Positions 1-9,366 of a stretch of DNA of 64,000 nucleotides are shown in pieces. A program made the position numbers and the translations under genes. This DNA comes from CAWJFP01 sp963842155. GTDB taxonomy: Bacteria > Pseudomonadota > Alphaproteobacteria > JACZXZ01. Positions within the stretch are counted from its first letter, which is position 1. Each line of letters starts with the position of its first letter. The stretch is from positions 62,001 to 126,000 of the forward strand of contig CAWJFP010000040.1 in the NCBI GenBank assembly GCA_963842155.1. Reading direction: 5' to 3'. The notes under the pieces are model-generated. The model made no database searches and was not told the DNA's origin. It was given only the letters and a program-made list of their open reading frames with translations.

Positions 1-1
1 G

Positions 2-67
2 CTGCTGGAGCGCGTCGGGGCTTGGCTGCAGCAGCGGTTCCGGCGCGGGCCGGGGATGGGCGCCTAG
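2..67 (+). CDS. C-terminal end of an unidentified upstream protein (partial)
   Basis: A reading frame enters from outside the window and ends at a TAG at 65-67, giving 21 residues rich in Leu, Trp, Gln and Arg. The next gene can start at a GTG only two bases later, so the two are probably cotranscribed. In related gene clusters a GT2-type polyprenyl-phosphate sugar synthase often precedes the GT83-type enzyme, but too little is visible to identify this one. Confidence 0.5.
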   Translation: MLERVGAWLQQRFRRGPGMGA

Positions 68-69
68 CC

Positions 70-1719
70 GTGCCCCTCCGCGACTATGCCCTGCTCCTGC
101 TCTTGTGCTTGGCGCTCTATCTGCCCGGTCTCTCGGTCATTCCGCCGATCGATCGCGACGAAGCGCGTTTCGCCCAGGCGTCGCGCCAGATGCTGGAGAG
201 CGGCGACTTCGTCACCATTCGATTCCAGAACGAGCTGCGCCTCAAGAAGCCGGTCGGGATTTATTGGCTGCAAGCGGCAAGCGCCGCCTTGTTCGACAAA
301 GGCGGCGAGCCGCGCATTTGGCCCTACCGCCTGCCTTCCGTGATCGGCGCGGCGCTGGGAGCGTTGCTCACGGCCATGATCGGCGCCCGGCTCTTCGGCC
401 GCCGCGCCGGGTTTTTGGCGGGCTTATTGATGGCGACGAGTTTGCTCCTCGGCATCGAAGCCCATCTCGCGGCGACAGACGCCGTCGAATTCGCGCTCAT
501 CGCCGCGGCGCAGCTTGCCCTCGCCGAGACCTGGCTCACGCGCGACCGCGTCGAGCCGCTTGGACATGGCAAGGCGATCCTGTTTTGGCTGGCTCTCGGC
601 CTTGGCATATTGGTCAAGGGACCCATCAATCTTCTGGTCACGGGGCTGACCGCCGCCAGCTTATGCATCCTCGACCGCCGCGTCGCGTGGCTCGGCCGGC
701 TCAGGCCTTGGCCCTATGGGCTGCTGACCCTCGCCGTGGTGGCGCCCTGGGGCATCGCGATCATGATCTCGACCCAGGGCGCATTCCTCGCGCAATCGGT
801 GGGCCATGACCTGCTGGGAAAGGTTGCCGCGGCGCAAGAGGCGCACGGCGCGCCGCCCGGCTATTTCCTCGCCCTGTTCTGGGGCTGCTTCTGGCCGGCA
901 TCATTGCTGGCCGGCCTTGCCATACCCTGGATTTGGCGGCAGCGCCGCGAGCAAGCCGTGCAATTCTGCCTGGCCTGGCTCATCCCGAGCTGGATCGTCT
1001 TCGAGCTAGTGCCGACCAAGCTGCCCCATTACACGCTGCCGCTTTACCCCGCTCTCGCCTTGCTCGCCGCCGCGGCCGCCCTCGCCCCTTTGCCGCGGCC
1101 GACCGAATGGCGGGGCCGGCTGCTGTTCGGCCTGCTGGTCGCCGGCTGGATCGCCTTGACGCTCGCTTTCGCCGCGGCCTTGCCGCTCCTGCCGATCTAT
1201 TTCGGCGGGGGGCCGAACGGCCTGACGATCCTCGCCGGCGTCGTCACGGCCATCCTCGAGCTCGCGGCGATGGGCTTCTATCTCGGAGGCCGGCGGCCGG
1301 CCGCGCTCGGGGCGGCGATTGCAGGCATGCTCCTTTTTTCCGGCACGCTCTACGACGTCGTGTTTCCCGGCCTCGATCGGATCTGGATCAATAAGCGGGT
1401 TGCCGAGGCCGTCGCCGCGACGAAGCCTTGCCCGAAGACCGTGGCGGTTCTTGCCGGCATCAGCGAGCCCAGCTTCGTCTTTCTCTTGGGCACGGCCACG
1501 CGTTTTACCGACGGCAAGGAGGCCGCCGAACTGCTGCTCGCCGATCCTTGCGCGCTCGCGCTGGTCGACCGTTCCTTCCTGCCGAGCTTCCTCGCACGCC
1601 TCGAACAGGCGGGCAAGACGGCCGAACCCCTCGCGAAGGTGGACGGCATCAATATTTCGCGCGGCAAGCGCGTCGAGTTGACTCTCTACGCGCGCGCGCA
1701 TGCGGGGCAAGGGCCGTGA
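70..1719 (+). CDS. ArnT/PMT-like lipid-linked glycosyltransferase (GT83/GT39 type)
   Basis: A 549-residue multi-pass inner-membrane protein of the dolichyl-phosphate-mannose mannosyltransferase / ArnT superfamily, which moves a sugar from a polyprenyl phosphate to lipid A or another acceptor on the periplasmic side. The first helix is followed by PPIDRDEARFAQASRQML, with the acidic Asp-Glu pair of the first periplasmic loop, and then by KKPVGIYWLQA, a typical signature. About ten to twelve hydrophobic segments precede a soluble C-terminal domain. I chose GTG at 70, two bases after the preceding stop, because it leaves a short N-terminus before the first helix; a TTG at 22 is in frame but overlaps the upstream gene. 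The next gene overlaps by four bases. The acceptor cannot be read from sequence. Confidence 0.8.
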   Translation: MPLRDYALLLLLCLALYLPGLSVIPPIDRDEARFAQASRQMLESGDFVTIRFQNELRLKKPVGIYWLQAASAALFDKGGEPRIWPYRLPSVIGAALGALLTAMIGARLFGRRAGFLAGLLMATSLLLGIEAHLAATDAVEFALIAAAQLALAETWLTRDRVEPLGHGKAILFWLALGLGILVKGPINLLVTGLTAASLCILDRRVAWLGRLRPWPYGLLTLAVVAPWGIAIMISTQGAFLAQSVGHDLLGKVAAAQEAHGAPPGYFLALFWGCFWPASLLAGLAIPWIWRQRREQAVQFCLAWLIPSWIVFELVPTKLPHYTLPLYPALALLAAAAALAPLPRPTEWRGRLLFGLLVAGWIALTLAFAAALPLLPIYFGGGPNGLTILAGVVTAILELAAMGFYLGGRRPAALGAAIAGMLLFSGTLYDVVFPGLDRIWINKRVAEAVAATKPCPKTVAVLAGISEPSFVFLLGTATRFTDGKEAAELLLADPCALALVDRSFLPSFLARLEQAGKTAEPLAKVDGINISRGKRVELTLYARAHAGQGP

Positions 1720-2408
1720 CGCCGGGAAACCGTCGGTGGGCCGGCTGGGCATCGGCGAGCGTGGGGCTTGCCGTCATTCTCGTGCTTTGCATCGCCTATG
1801 TCGATGAACCGCTCGCACGCTGGACGGCGACGCTCGACCCGACTCTGAGGATGGCTTGCGCGCGCCTGACCCTGCTCGGCGATTCGAAATGGTATCTGAT
1901 GCCGCTCGGGGTCGCGACTCCGCTCCTTTATCTCGCAAGCCGAGCCGCCCGCGACGACGATGCCGCCAGGCGATGGCGCAACATCATGTGGGGCGCGGCA
2001 TTTCTTTTCCTTGCCATAGCCGTCTCGGGCCTGACCGCCGATCTGCTCAAGATCCTGTTCGGACGGCCGCGGCCGCCGCTTCTCCTGAGCGAGCAATATC
2101 CCGGTTGGCAGCCCTTCAGCCTGAAGGCCAAATTTCATAGCTTTCCTTCCGGTCATGCCAATACGGTCTTCGCCCTCGCGGCGGCGCTTGCCTGTCTCCT
2201 GAGGTCGGCACGCTGGCCGCTCTATGGCTTCGCGATCGCGATCGCCGCCACGCGAATCGTCATCGATGCGCATTATCTCGCCGACACCATCGCGGGCGCG
2301 GCACTTGCCTTGGTCACGACCGCGCTTCTCCGCGAGGTTTTCGCACGCCGCGGGCTGCTTTTCGCCCGCGCCGGCGCGCTTTCGCGGCGGGCAGCCGGAA
2401 GCACATGA
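1716..2408 (+). CDS. PAP2-family membrane phosphatase
   Basis: A 230-residue type 2 phosphatidic acid phosphatase, an integral membrane enzyme with about six helices. All three catalytic motifs are present: KILFGRPRP, FPSGHANT with the catalytic His, and the R-x5-H-x3-D motif in TRIVIDAHYLAD. Family members dephosphorylate undecaprenyl pyrophosphate, phosphatidylglycerophosphate or lipid A. It starts at GTG 1716 inside the stop of the glycosyltransferase (GTGA overlap), so the two are translationally coupled. With an ArnT-like enzyme upstream and LPS export genes downstream, recycling of the lipid carrier or dephosphorylation of lipid A is the likely role, but that is inferred from context only. 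Confidence 0.8.
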   Translation: MTPGNRRWAGWASASVGLAVILVLCIAYVDEPLARWTATLDPTLRMACARLTLLGDSKWYLMPLGVATPLLYLASRAARDDDAARRWRNIMWGAAFLFLAIAVSGLTADLLKILFGRPRPPLLLSEQYPGWQPFSLKAKFHSFPSGHANTVFALAAALACLLRSARWPLYGFAIAIAATRIVIDAHYLADTIAGAALALVTTALLREVFARRGLLFARAGALSRRAAGST

Positions 2409-2463
2409 AATCTTTCGCTTTCTCTCTATCCTTGGCGTGCGGGAACGGGGTATATAGCGCTCG

Positions 2464-3603
2464 ATGAAGGGGTACAGCCGCTATATCTTCAAGCAGCTCT
2501 TCGTGGCGACCATGTTCGTCACCTTCTGCCTCACCTGCGCGATCTGGCTGACCCAATCGCTGCGCTATATCGAGCTGATCGTCAACCGCGGCATCTCGCT
2601 CGGCACGTTCCTCCGGCTTACGATGCTGCTCATGCCCAGCATCCTTTCCGTGGTGTTCCCGATCGCGCTCTTCTCGGCGGTGCTCTTCACTTACAATCGA
2701 CTTTGGATGGACCGCGAGCTTATCGTGCTGCGCTCGATCGGGTTGAGCCAAGCGGCGCTCGCGCGGCCTGCCCTGGCCGTCGCGCTGCTCGTCGTCGGTT
2801 TCGGCTACGCCATCAATCTCTACTTCATGCCCGCCTCGTTCCAAGTGTTCAAGGACATGGAGTACGCCATCCGAAACAATTTCTCCGCCGTCCTGCTGCA
2901 GGAAGGCAAGTTCACCACCCTCGGCGAAGGCATCACCGTCTATGTGCGCGACCGCGCGCCGGACGGCGAGCTGCTCGGCATCCTCGTGCATGATTCGCGC
3001 CAGCCCGAGAAGCCGCTCACCTATGTCGCCGAGCGCGGCGCGCTCGTCGATACGCCGGGCGGTCCGCGCGTCGTGTTGTTCAACGGCGACCGTCAACAGG
3101 TCGAGCGCAGCGACGGCCGGCTGTCCATGCTGTATTTCAACAAATACAGCATCGATCTCGGCCTGCTCACGGAAAAGCTCGAGAGCCATTGGCGACGGCC
3201 CCAGGAGCGCTATCTGGAAGAGCTTCTGGCTCCCGATCCGAACAGCAAGTCGGATCAATTCTATTTCAGCTTGCTCATCACCGAGGGCCATCAACGGCTC
3301 GCCATGCCGTTCTATGCCATTACCTTCACGCTGATAGGCCTCGCGGCGCTGCTGTCGGGGGATTTCAACCGCAGGGGCCAGACGATCCGCGTGCTCGTCG
3401 CCGTCTTGTTGGTGATCATCCTTCAGGCCGCGGCGATCGGCGTCTCGAACCTGGCCGGCAAGAATTTGCTGCTGCTGCCGCTCGTCTATCTCAACGTCAT
3501 CGTCCCGGCGATGATCGCGACGCTATACCTTATCCGCCCCCCACGTTGGCGATCCGCGCGGTCGGCCGACGAGCCGGCCGGCGCGACCGCCGCCCCGGCC
3601 TAA
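2464..3603 (+). CDS. lptF: LPS export ABC transporter permease LptF
   Basis: A 379-residue YjgP/YjgQ-family permease. With LptG and the ATPase LptB (not in this window) it extracts LPS from the inner membrane and feeds the LptA/LptC bridge. Three helices at the N-terminus (about residues 10-110) are followed by a long periplasmic beta-jellyroll and three C-terminal helices, the standard LptF layout. FKQLF and YNRLWMDRELIVLRSIG, the cytosolic coupling region, are characteristic. ATG at 2464 is the only reasonable start. The gene lies 55 bases after the PAP2 gene and 18 bases before lptG. The order lptF-lptG-lptD-surA-pdxA-rsmA is conserved in alphaproteobacteria and supports the F/G assignment. 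Confidence 0.9.
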   Translation: MKGYSRYIFKQLFVATMFVTFCLTCAIWLTQSLRYIELIVNRGISLGTFLRLTMLLMPSILSVVFPIALFSAVLFTYNRLWMDRELIVLRSIGLSQAALARPALAVALLVVGFGYAINLYFMPASFQVFKDMEYAIRNNFSAVLLQEGKFTTLGEGITVYVRDRAPDGELLGILVHDSRQPEKPLTYVAERGALVDTPGGPRVVLFNGDRQQVERSDGRLSMLYFNKYSIDLGLLTEKLESHWRRPQERYLEELLAPDPNSKSDQFYFSLLITEGHQRLAMPFYAITFTLIGLAALLSGDFNRRGQTIRVLVAVLLVIILQAAAIGVSNLAGKNLLLLPLVYLNVIVPAMIATLYLIRPPRWRSARSADEPAGATAAPA

Positions 3604-3621
3604 GCGGGCGCCGCCTTCCCG

Positions 3622-4716
3622 ATGCGCATGTCGCTTACGCTCTCCACCTATCTTGGGCGCCAGTTCCTGATGGCGATGGGAGGCGTCTTCTGCGCCTTCG
3701 CGAGCGTCGCCTACCTGCTCGATTTCGTCGAGCTGCTGCGGCGTTCGCAATCCAAGGAGGACGCGACATTCAGCGTCCTTCTCGTCATGTCCTTGTACAA
3801 GCTGCCGACGCTCGCAGAGCAGATCCTGCCCTTCGCCATCCTGTTCGGCGGCATGCTGGCGTTCTGGCGCCTGACCCGCAATCAAGAGCTCGTCGTGGTG
3901 CGCGCGGCCGGCGTCTCGGTCTGGCAGTTCATCTTCCCGGGGCTATTGGTCGCCTTGCTCATCGGCCTGCTGAAGATCACGACCATGAACCCGATCGCGG
4001 CCGCCATGCTTTTCCACTACGAGGAGCTCGAGAGCAAATATCTCAAGGGCAAGACGAGCATCCTCGCCGTGTCGGAAACCGGCTTATGGCTGCGCCAGAT
4101 GGATCCCGAAGGCGAATCGGTGGTGCATGCCCTCAAAGTCAATCCGCGAAACTTCGAGCTCAGCGACGTGATCATCTTCCTCTTCAAGGGAACCGACCAT
4201 TTCGCGGCCCGCGTGGACGCCGCCACCGCCACCTTGGACAAGAATTTCTGGCGGCTGCAGAACGCCTGGATCACGGCGCCCGACCAGCCGGCGCGGTTCG
4301 AGAAGGACTATATGGTCAGAACCGCCCTGACCCTTGAGCAAATCCAGGACAGTTTCGCCTCGCCCGAATCGATCTCTTTCTGGGACCTGCCGCGCTTCAT
4401 TCATCTTCTGCAGAAGGCAGGCTTCTCCGCGCTCCGGCAACGGCTCTATTTCGACCAGCTTCTCGCCGATCCGTTGCTGCTTTGCGCACTGGTGCTGATC
4501 GCCGCGACCTTCTCGCTGCGCCATCATCGGCGCGGCGGCGTGGTCCTCATCATACTGGCCGGCGTGATAACCGGCTTCCTTGTCTATTTCATCTCGGACG
4601 TGGTGCTCGCTCTCGGCCTCGCCTCGACGATCCCCGTGCCGCTGGCTGCCTGGACGCCGGCGGGCGCCAGTTTCCTGCTCGGCCTTGCGATGCTGTTTCA
4701 CATCGAGGACGGCTGA
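3622..4716 (+). CDS. lptG: LPS export ABC transporter permease LptG
   Basis: A 364-residue YjgP/YjgQ-family protein, the partner of LptF in the LptB2FG exporter. It has the same 3+3 helix arrangement around a periplasmic domain; FGGMLAFWRLTRNQELVVVRAAG is the LptG version of the coupling-helix region, and the last helices end in a short FHIEDG tail. ATG at 3622 has an alternative ATG two codons in. It follows lptF by 18 bases and is followed after three bases by lptD, so inner-membrane and outer-membrane parts of LPS export are made from one transcript. Confidence 0.9.
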   Translation: MRMSLTLSTYLGRQFLMAMGGVFCAFASVAYLLDFVELLRRSQSKEDATFSVLLVMSLYKLPTLAEQILPFAILFGGMLAFWRLTRNQELVVVRAAGVSVWQFIFPGLLVALLIGLLKITTMNPIAAAMLFHYEELESKYLKGKTSILAVSETGLWLRQMDPEGESVVHALKVNPRNFELSDVIIFLFKGTDHFAARVDAATATLDKNFWRLQNAWITAPDQPARFEKDYMVRTALTLEQIQDSFASPESISFWDLPRFIHLLQKAGFSALRQRLYFDQLLADPLLLCALVLIAATFSLRHHRRGGVVLIILAGVITGFLVYFISDVVLALGLASTIPVPLAAWTPAGASFLLGLAMLFHIEDG

Positions 4717-4719
4717 GCC

Positions 4720-6939
4720 TTGCGCAGGCTCTCGCCTTTCGCGTTGATGCTGTTGCTTTCGGCCGCCGCTACAACGAGCTACGGCGCGCCGCCCACAGGC
4801 ACGACCGGCCAGCCGGCGCTGATCTCGGCCGACCGTATCAGCCAGGATGACGAGCTCGGCATCATCGTCGCCAGCGGTCATGTCGAGATTTCGCAAGGCG
4901 ACCGCATCATCCATGCCGATACGGTCACCTACAACCAGCGCACGGACATGGCGACCGCGTCGGGCAATGTGAGCATGCTGGACCCCGCGGGCGAAGTGGT
5001 GTTCGCGAACTACATGGAGCTCATAGGTGGTCTCAAGGACGGCGTGGCCCAGGGCTTCCGCATCCTGTTGACCGACCAGTCGCGTTTCGCGGCGGCCGGC
5101 GCGCGGCGCACGGGCGGCACGCTCATCGAGATGAGAAAAGCGGTCTATTCGCCTTGCGACCTATGCAAGGAGGATCCCGAACGCCCGCCGCTCTGGCAGA
5201 TCAAGGCGGACCTCGTCGTGCACGACATGACGGACCACGAAATCTACTACGAGGATGCGCTGCTCGAGATGTTCGGCATCCCGGTCGCCTACACGCCCTA
5301 TATCTCGGCGCCCGACCCGACCGTGAAGCGACGCAGCGGATTTCTACCCGCGACCTACGGCGTCAGCACGCAGACAGGCGAGATGCTCGCGCTGCCCTAT
5401 TATTGGGCGGTCTCGCCGGATATCGACATGACCATCGCGCCGATATTTACGACGAAGGCGGGCGTCGTGGCCAACGGCGAATACCGCGAACGCTGGGGTG
5501 ACGCGGAGCTCGAGATGGACGCGAGCCTGACGCAGTCCCACCGCTTCGACGAATTCGGCAACCCCAAGCCGGGCGAGGAGTTCCGCGGACATATCGTCGG
5601 CGACGCCGTGGTAAATATAGACGAAAACTGGAGGGCCGGCTTCGACGCGCAGCGCGAGAGCGATCCGACCTACCTCCTGTTCTACAAGATGCTCTGGCAG
5701 CCGCCGACGATCCTCACCAGCGACGCCTATGTCGAGAATTTCTTCGGCCGCTCTTACCAATCGGTCTTCGCCTACGACTTCCAGGACCTCCGCACTATGG
5801 TGAACAACCGCGAGCTGCCTATCGTCCTGCCGGTCTGGTCTCTTGAGTATGTCACCAAGCCCGGCCCGTATGGCGATTTCTGGACGGTGGAAACCAACGC
5901 ATACGACATCGCGCGGATCAGCGGACCGGACACCAGGCGCATCTCCACGCGCGAGCAATGGCAGATCCCCTACACCTCCCCGCTCGGCGACACGACCACC
6001 TTCACGGCCAGCCTGCAGACCGACGGCTATGAGTCCTACGACGACGTCAATACGAACAATTCACAGTCGCTGCGCGGCAACCAAGAGCGGCTATCGGGGC
6101 GTATCTTGCCGCAGGCCAAGGTCGAGTGGCGCTGGCCCTGGGTGCGGGACGACGGCTTTGTCTCGGAGGTCATCGAGCCGCGGCTCGCCGTCATCGTGGG
6201 TCCGCAAGGGCGCAACAGCGCCATCATTCCGAATGAGGACAGTCTCGATTTCGAGTTGGACGAAGAGAACCTCTACAGCCTCAATCCCAATCCAGGAGAC
6301 GACCGGGTGGACGGCGGCGACCGCATCGTCTACGGCTCGAAATTCGGCGCCTACGGGGCGAACGGCGGCAGCGCCTCGCTCTTCCTCGGCGAGCTCTATT
6401 CCTTCCAGCGCAATCATTCCTTCGACCCGGAAAGCGGCCTTAGCGGCAACGCATCGGACTATGTCGGCCTCCTCCAGATCAAGCCGCAGACCTTCGTCAA
6501 TCTCTCCTACCGCTTCGATTTCGATCAGCAGAGCCTGAAGCCCCGGCGCACCGAGGTCAATCTCAGCGGCGGGCCGCCCATCCTCAGCGGCAATCTCGGC
6601 TACGCCTCGGATGCCGGCTTTCCCTCGGTGGGGATCAGCAGCGTGCAGCAGGCCTCATTCGGCTTCAGCTCGAAGTTCGCGCAATATTGGTCGCTCACCG
6701 GCAACGCGTTGTTCGACCTGCAGGCGGAGCAATTCCGCCTCATTCAATTCGGCGTGCAATATGCTGACGAATGCTTCACCCTCAAGGCCTCTATCTTCCA
6801 TGACTACATCCACGTGGCCAATATCGTGCCCGGGACGACCTTCCTCGTCCAATTCATCTTCAAGAATCTCGGCGACACCAAATTCGGCGGCAGCTTCGGG
6901 GGTTCGACCGTCCCGAGCTCGGCGCGAGCGGCCGAATGA
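4720..6939 (+). CDS. lptD: LPS assembly outer-membrane protein LptD
   Basis: A 739-residue outer-membrane beta-barrel that inserts LPS into the outer leaflet together with the lipoprotein LptE. A TTG start at 4720 gives a clear signal peptide (Arg-Arg, then a Leu/Ala core ending near SYGA). An OstA/LptA-like jellyroll follows (about residues 30-140, with SADRI and GHVEISQGDRIIHADTV), then the barrel. Cysteines occur in YSPCDLCKEDP near residue 146 and in ADECF near the C-terminus; in characterised LptD proteins disulfides between the N-terminal and barrel regions control maturation, so these are the obvious candidates. The length is slightly under that of the E. coli protein. It directly follows lptG and precedes surA, a chaperone for its folding. 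Confidence 0.9.
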   Translation: MRRLSPFALMLLLSAAATTSYGAPPTGTTGQPALISADRISQDDELGIIVASGHVEISQGDRIIHADTVTYNQRTDMATASGNVSMLDPAGEVVFANYMELIGGLKDGVAQGFRILLTDQSRFAAAGARRTGGTLIEMRKAVYSPCDLCKEDPERPPLWQIKADLVVHDMTDHEIYYEDALLEMFGIPVAYTPYISAPDPTVKRRSGFLPATYGVSTQTGEMLALPYYWAVSPDIDMTIAPIFTTKAGVVANGEYRERWGDAELEMDASLTQSHRFDEFGNPKPGEEFRGHIVGDAVVNIDENWRAGFDAQRESDPTYLLFYKMLWQPPTILTSDAYVENFFGRSYQSVFAYDFQDLRTMVNNRELPIVLPVWSLEYVTKPGPYGDFWTVETNAYDIARISGPDTRRISTREQWQIPYTSPLGDTTTFTASLQTDGYESYDDVNTNNSQSLRGNQERLSGRILPQAKVEWRWPWVRDDGFVSEVIEPRLAVIVGPQGRNSAIIPNEDSLDFELDEENLYSLNPNPGDDRVDGGDRIVYGSKFGAYGANGGSASLFLGELYSFQRNHSFDPESGLSGNASDYVGLLQIKPQTFVNLSYRFDFDQQSLKPRRTEVNLSGGPPILSGNLGYASDAGFPSVGISSVQQASFGFSSKFAQYWSLTGNALFDLQAEQFRLIQFGVQYADECFTLKASIFHDYIHVANIVPGTTFLVQFIFKNLGDTKFGGSFGGSTVPSSARAAE

Positions 6940-6988
6940 GGTGCTGGGCGCCAGGCCCGACATGGGGCTTGCTACGGCCGCGGACCAT

Positions 6989-7017
6989 TTGCACCCTCCC
7001 AAGTCAGAGGCTATAAC
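6989..7017 (+). promoter_or_regulatory. Candidate sigma-70 promoter for surA
   Basis: TTGCAC at 6989-6994 and TATAAC at 7012-7017 are separated by exactly 17 bases, in the 106-base gap between lptD and surA. The -10 matches five of six consensus positions and the -35 three. A start near 7024 would give a leader of about 20-25 bases, so surA-pdxA-rsmA may have its own promoter besides read-through from lptD. Confidence 0.55.
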
Positions 7018-7045
7018 CTTCCCCTTGCGCGCGGAAATTTTCGTT

Positions 7046-8332
7046 ATGGGTGGCGGCAACGTGAAAGCTGCATCTCTGGCTTCGTTCCTGGTCCTGGCAG
7101 GCTTGGCGTCGGCGCCGCTGGGCATCGCGCCCGCCTGGGCGCAGGGCGAGGAGGTCCACCGCATCGCGGCGGTCGTCAACGACCAGGTGATTTCCGCCTA
7201 TGAGCTCCAGGGCCGCGTGAAGCTGGTGATCCTTTCCTCCTCGCTTCCCGATACGGCCGAGACCCATTCGCGGCTGGAGCGGCAGATCTTGCGCAGCATG
7301 ATCGACGAGAGCCTCGAGCTGCAAGAAGCGAAGCGGCTCAACATCTCCGTGAACAAGAACGAAATCGACACCATGCTCGATCGCATCTCGAAGCAGAACA
7401 ACATGACCCGCGACCAGTTCGAGGGCGTGCTGACCACGAACGCCGTCCCGCTTTCCGCGTTGACGGGGCAGATCAAGGCGGGGCTCGCCTGGAGCAAGCT
7501 GATCAATCAAAAAATCCGCCCCACCATCGAGATCGGCGACGACCAGATCCAGGAATATCTCGCCCGGCTGAAGGCCGACGAAAACAAGCCGGAAGTCCGC
7601 CTCGCCGAGATTTTCCTTTCCGTCGATTCGCCGGACCAGGACGAGTCGGTGCGTAAATCCGCGGAGCGCCTTGTCGAGCAGCTTCGCGCCGGAGCGAACT
7701 TCCCGGCGATCGCGCGCCAGTTCTCGCAAAGCACCACGGCAGCCGTCGGCGGCGACATGGGCTGGGTGCGGCCCAATTCGCTGCCGCCCGAGGTCGGCAA
7801 GGTCGCGGCGACGCTCAAGGTCGGCGAGCTCTCAGACCCGATCCGCACGGTTTCCGGCTATTACATCATCGCGTTGCGCGACGAGCGCACCAGCCCCATC
7901 AATACCGACGACGTGAAGCTCAAAATCGCCCATATCTTCCTGCCGGGCCCGCCCGACGCCACGCCCGCCCAGCTCTCGGGCTTGCGCTCGGTCGCCGAGA
8001 CGGTGACCGATACCGCCGCGAGCTGCGCCGATTTCGCGGAATTCCGCAAGGATCTCCCCGACGCGCAGAGCGTGCTCCCGGATACGACGGAGGCCAAGGA
8101 GTTGGCGCCGGAAATCCGCAAGGCCGCTCTTTCTTTGCCCGACGGCAAGGCGAGCCAGCCGATCGAGGTCAATCACGGCGTCCTCGTGGTCATGGTCTGC
8201 TCTCGCGAAGGCGGCGGCCTGCCGGATCCCGAGGAGGTCCGCAGTCGCATCGGCCTCGAGAAGCTCGATCTGCTCGCGCGCCGCTATTTGCGCGACTTGC
8301 GCGTGGGCGCCTTCATCGATCTCAGGGCATGA
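7046..8332 (+). CDS. surA: Periplasmic chaperone / peptidyl-prolyl isomerase SurA
   Basis: A 428-residue parvulin-type chaperone that escorts unfolded outer-membrane proteins such as LptD to the BAM complex. A signal peptide ends around PAWAQG; a SurA N-terminal chaperone domain follows (RIAAVVNDQVISAYELQGR); then one clear rotamase domain (about residues 190-290, with EIFLSV, FSQS, GGDMGWV, LPPEV and SGYYIIALRDER) and a more diverged second region. The length matches E. coli SurA. ATG at 7046 is used here, but GTG at 7061 would give a signal peptide starting MKAAS after a GGTGGCGG stretch and is a real alternative. The stop overlaps the pdxA start (ATGA). Confidence 0.88.
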   Translation: MGGGNVKAASLASFLVLAGLASAPLGIAPAWAQGEEVHRIAAVVNDQVISAYELQGRVKLVILSSSLPDTAETHSRLERQILRSMIDESLELQEAKRLNISVNKNEIDTMLDRISKQNNMTRDQFEGVLTTNAVPLSALTGQIKAGLAWSKLINQKIRPTIEIGDDQIQEYLARLKADENKPEVRLAEIFLSVDSPDQDESVRKSAERLVEQLRAGANFPAIARQFSQSTTAAVGGDMGWVRPNSLPPEVGKVAATLKVGELSDPIRTVSGYYIIALRDERTSPINTDDVKLKIAHIFLPGPPDATPAQLSGLRSVAETVTDTAASCADFAEFRKDLPDAQSVLPDTTEAKELAPEIRKAALSLPDGKASQPIEVNHGVLVVMVCSREGGGLPDPEEVRSRIGLEKLDLLARRYLRDLRVGAFIDLRA

Positions 8333-9366
8333 CGAGCCCGAGACGCGGCCTGCCGGTGGCGCTCACCATGGGCGAGCCCGCCGGGATCGGCGGCGAGATC
8401 GCGCTCAAGGCCTGGCTGGCGCGACGGCTGAAGCGAGTGCCGCCTTTCTTCGTCATCGACGATCCGGATCGGCTCGCGACATTGGCCGCGCGGCTCGGCC
8501 TGACCGTGCCGATCCGCCCCGTGGCCGAGCCCGAGGCGGCTCTAGCGGCTTATTCCGAGGCCCTTCCTGTATTGGCGGAGGCGCTGCCACAGGCGGTCGA
8601 GCCCGGCCAACCCAATCCCGCCAACGGCTCGACGGTCATCGCCGCCGTCGAGCGCGCGGTGGCGCTGACGCGCGCCGGTCGCGCCGCCGCGCTCGTCACC
8701 AATCCCATCCACAAGAAAAGCCTGTACGACGCCGGCTTTCGCTACCCCGGCCATACGGAGTTCCTGGCCGCTCTCGCCGACGCGCCGGCGCCGGTGATGA
8801 TGCTTGCCGTGCCGGGACTTCGCGTCGTGCCGGTGACGATCCATCTGCCGCTCGCCGCGGCCCTCGCGCGTCTCGATCGCGCCGCCATCGTCCATTGCGG
8901 CCGGGTCACGGCCGCGGCCCTAACGCGCGACTTCGGCGTTGCCGAGCCTCGCCTGGCGGTCGCCGCGCTCAATCCGCATGCCGGCGAGGATGGCGGGCTC
9001 GGACAGGAAGAGCGCACCGTCATCGCCCCCGCCATCGCCGAGCTGCGCGCATCCGGCATCAAGGCGAGCGGTCCGGCGCCGGCCGATACCTTGTTTCATC
9101 CCCGGGCACGCGCCCGCTACGATGCGGCGCTTTGCATGTATCACGACCAAGCCTTGATCCCGCTAAAGACCATCGATTTCGAGCATGGTGTGAACGTGAC
9201 GCTCGGGCTGCCGTTCGTACGCACCTCGCCCGATCATGGCACGGCCTTCGACATCGCCGGCAGCGGCACGGCGAGCCCCGAGAGCCTTATCGCCGCCTTG
9301 CGCATGGCGGGCGAGATGGCGGCGCGGCGTGCCGGCGGCGCCCTTCCGCGCCGCGCCTTTGGCTGA
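8329..9366 (+). CDS. pdxA: 4-hydroxythreonine-4-phosphate dehydrogenase PdxA
   Basis: A 345-residue NAD-dependent, metal-requiring dehydrogenase that oxidises 4-phosphohydroxy-L-threonine in the DXP-dependent route to pyridoxal phosphate; cytoplasmic. It begins with the family hallmark MGEPAGIGGEIALKA. TNPIHKKSLYDAGF and YPGHTEFLA contribute substrate and metal ligands, as does AALCMYHDQALIPLK, and the C-terminus has VNVTLGLPFVRTSPDHGTAFDIAG. The length is normal. It starts inside the surA stop and its 3' end overlaps rsmA. The surA-pdxA-rsmA order is widely conserved in proteobacteria. Confidence 0.95.
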   Translation: MTSPRRGLPVALTMGEPAGIGGEIALKAWLARRLKRVPPFFVIDDPDRLATLAARLGLTVPIRPVAEPEAALAAYSEALPVLAEALPQAVEPGQPNPANGSTVIAAVERAVALTRAGRAAALVTNPIHKKSLYDAGFRYPGHTEFLAALADAPAPVMMLAVPGLRVVPVTIHLPLAAALARLDRAAIVHCGRVTAAALTRDFGVAEPRLAVAALNPHAGEDGGLGQEERTVIAPAIAELRASGIKASGPAPADTLFHPRARARYDAALCMYHDQALIPLKTIDFEHGVNVTLGLPFVRTSPDHGTAFDIAGSGTASPESLIAALRMAGEMAARRAGGALPRRAFG

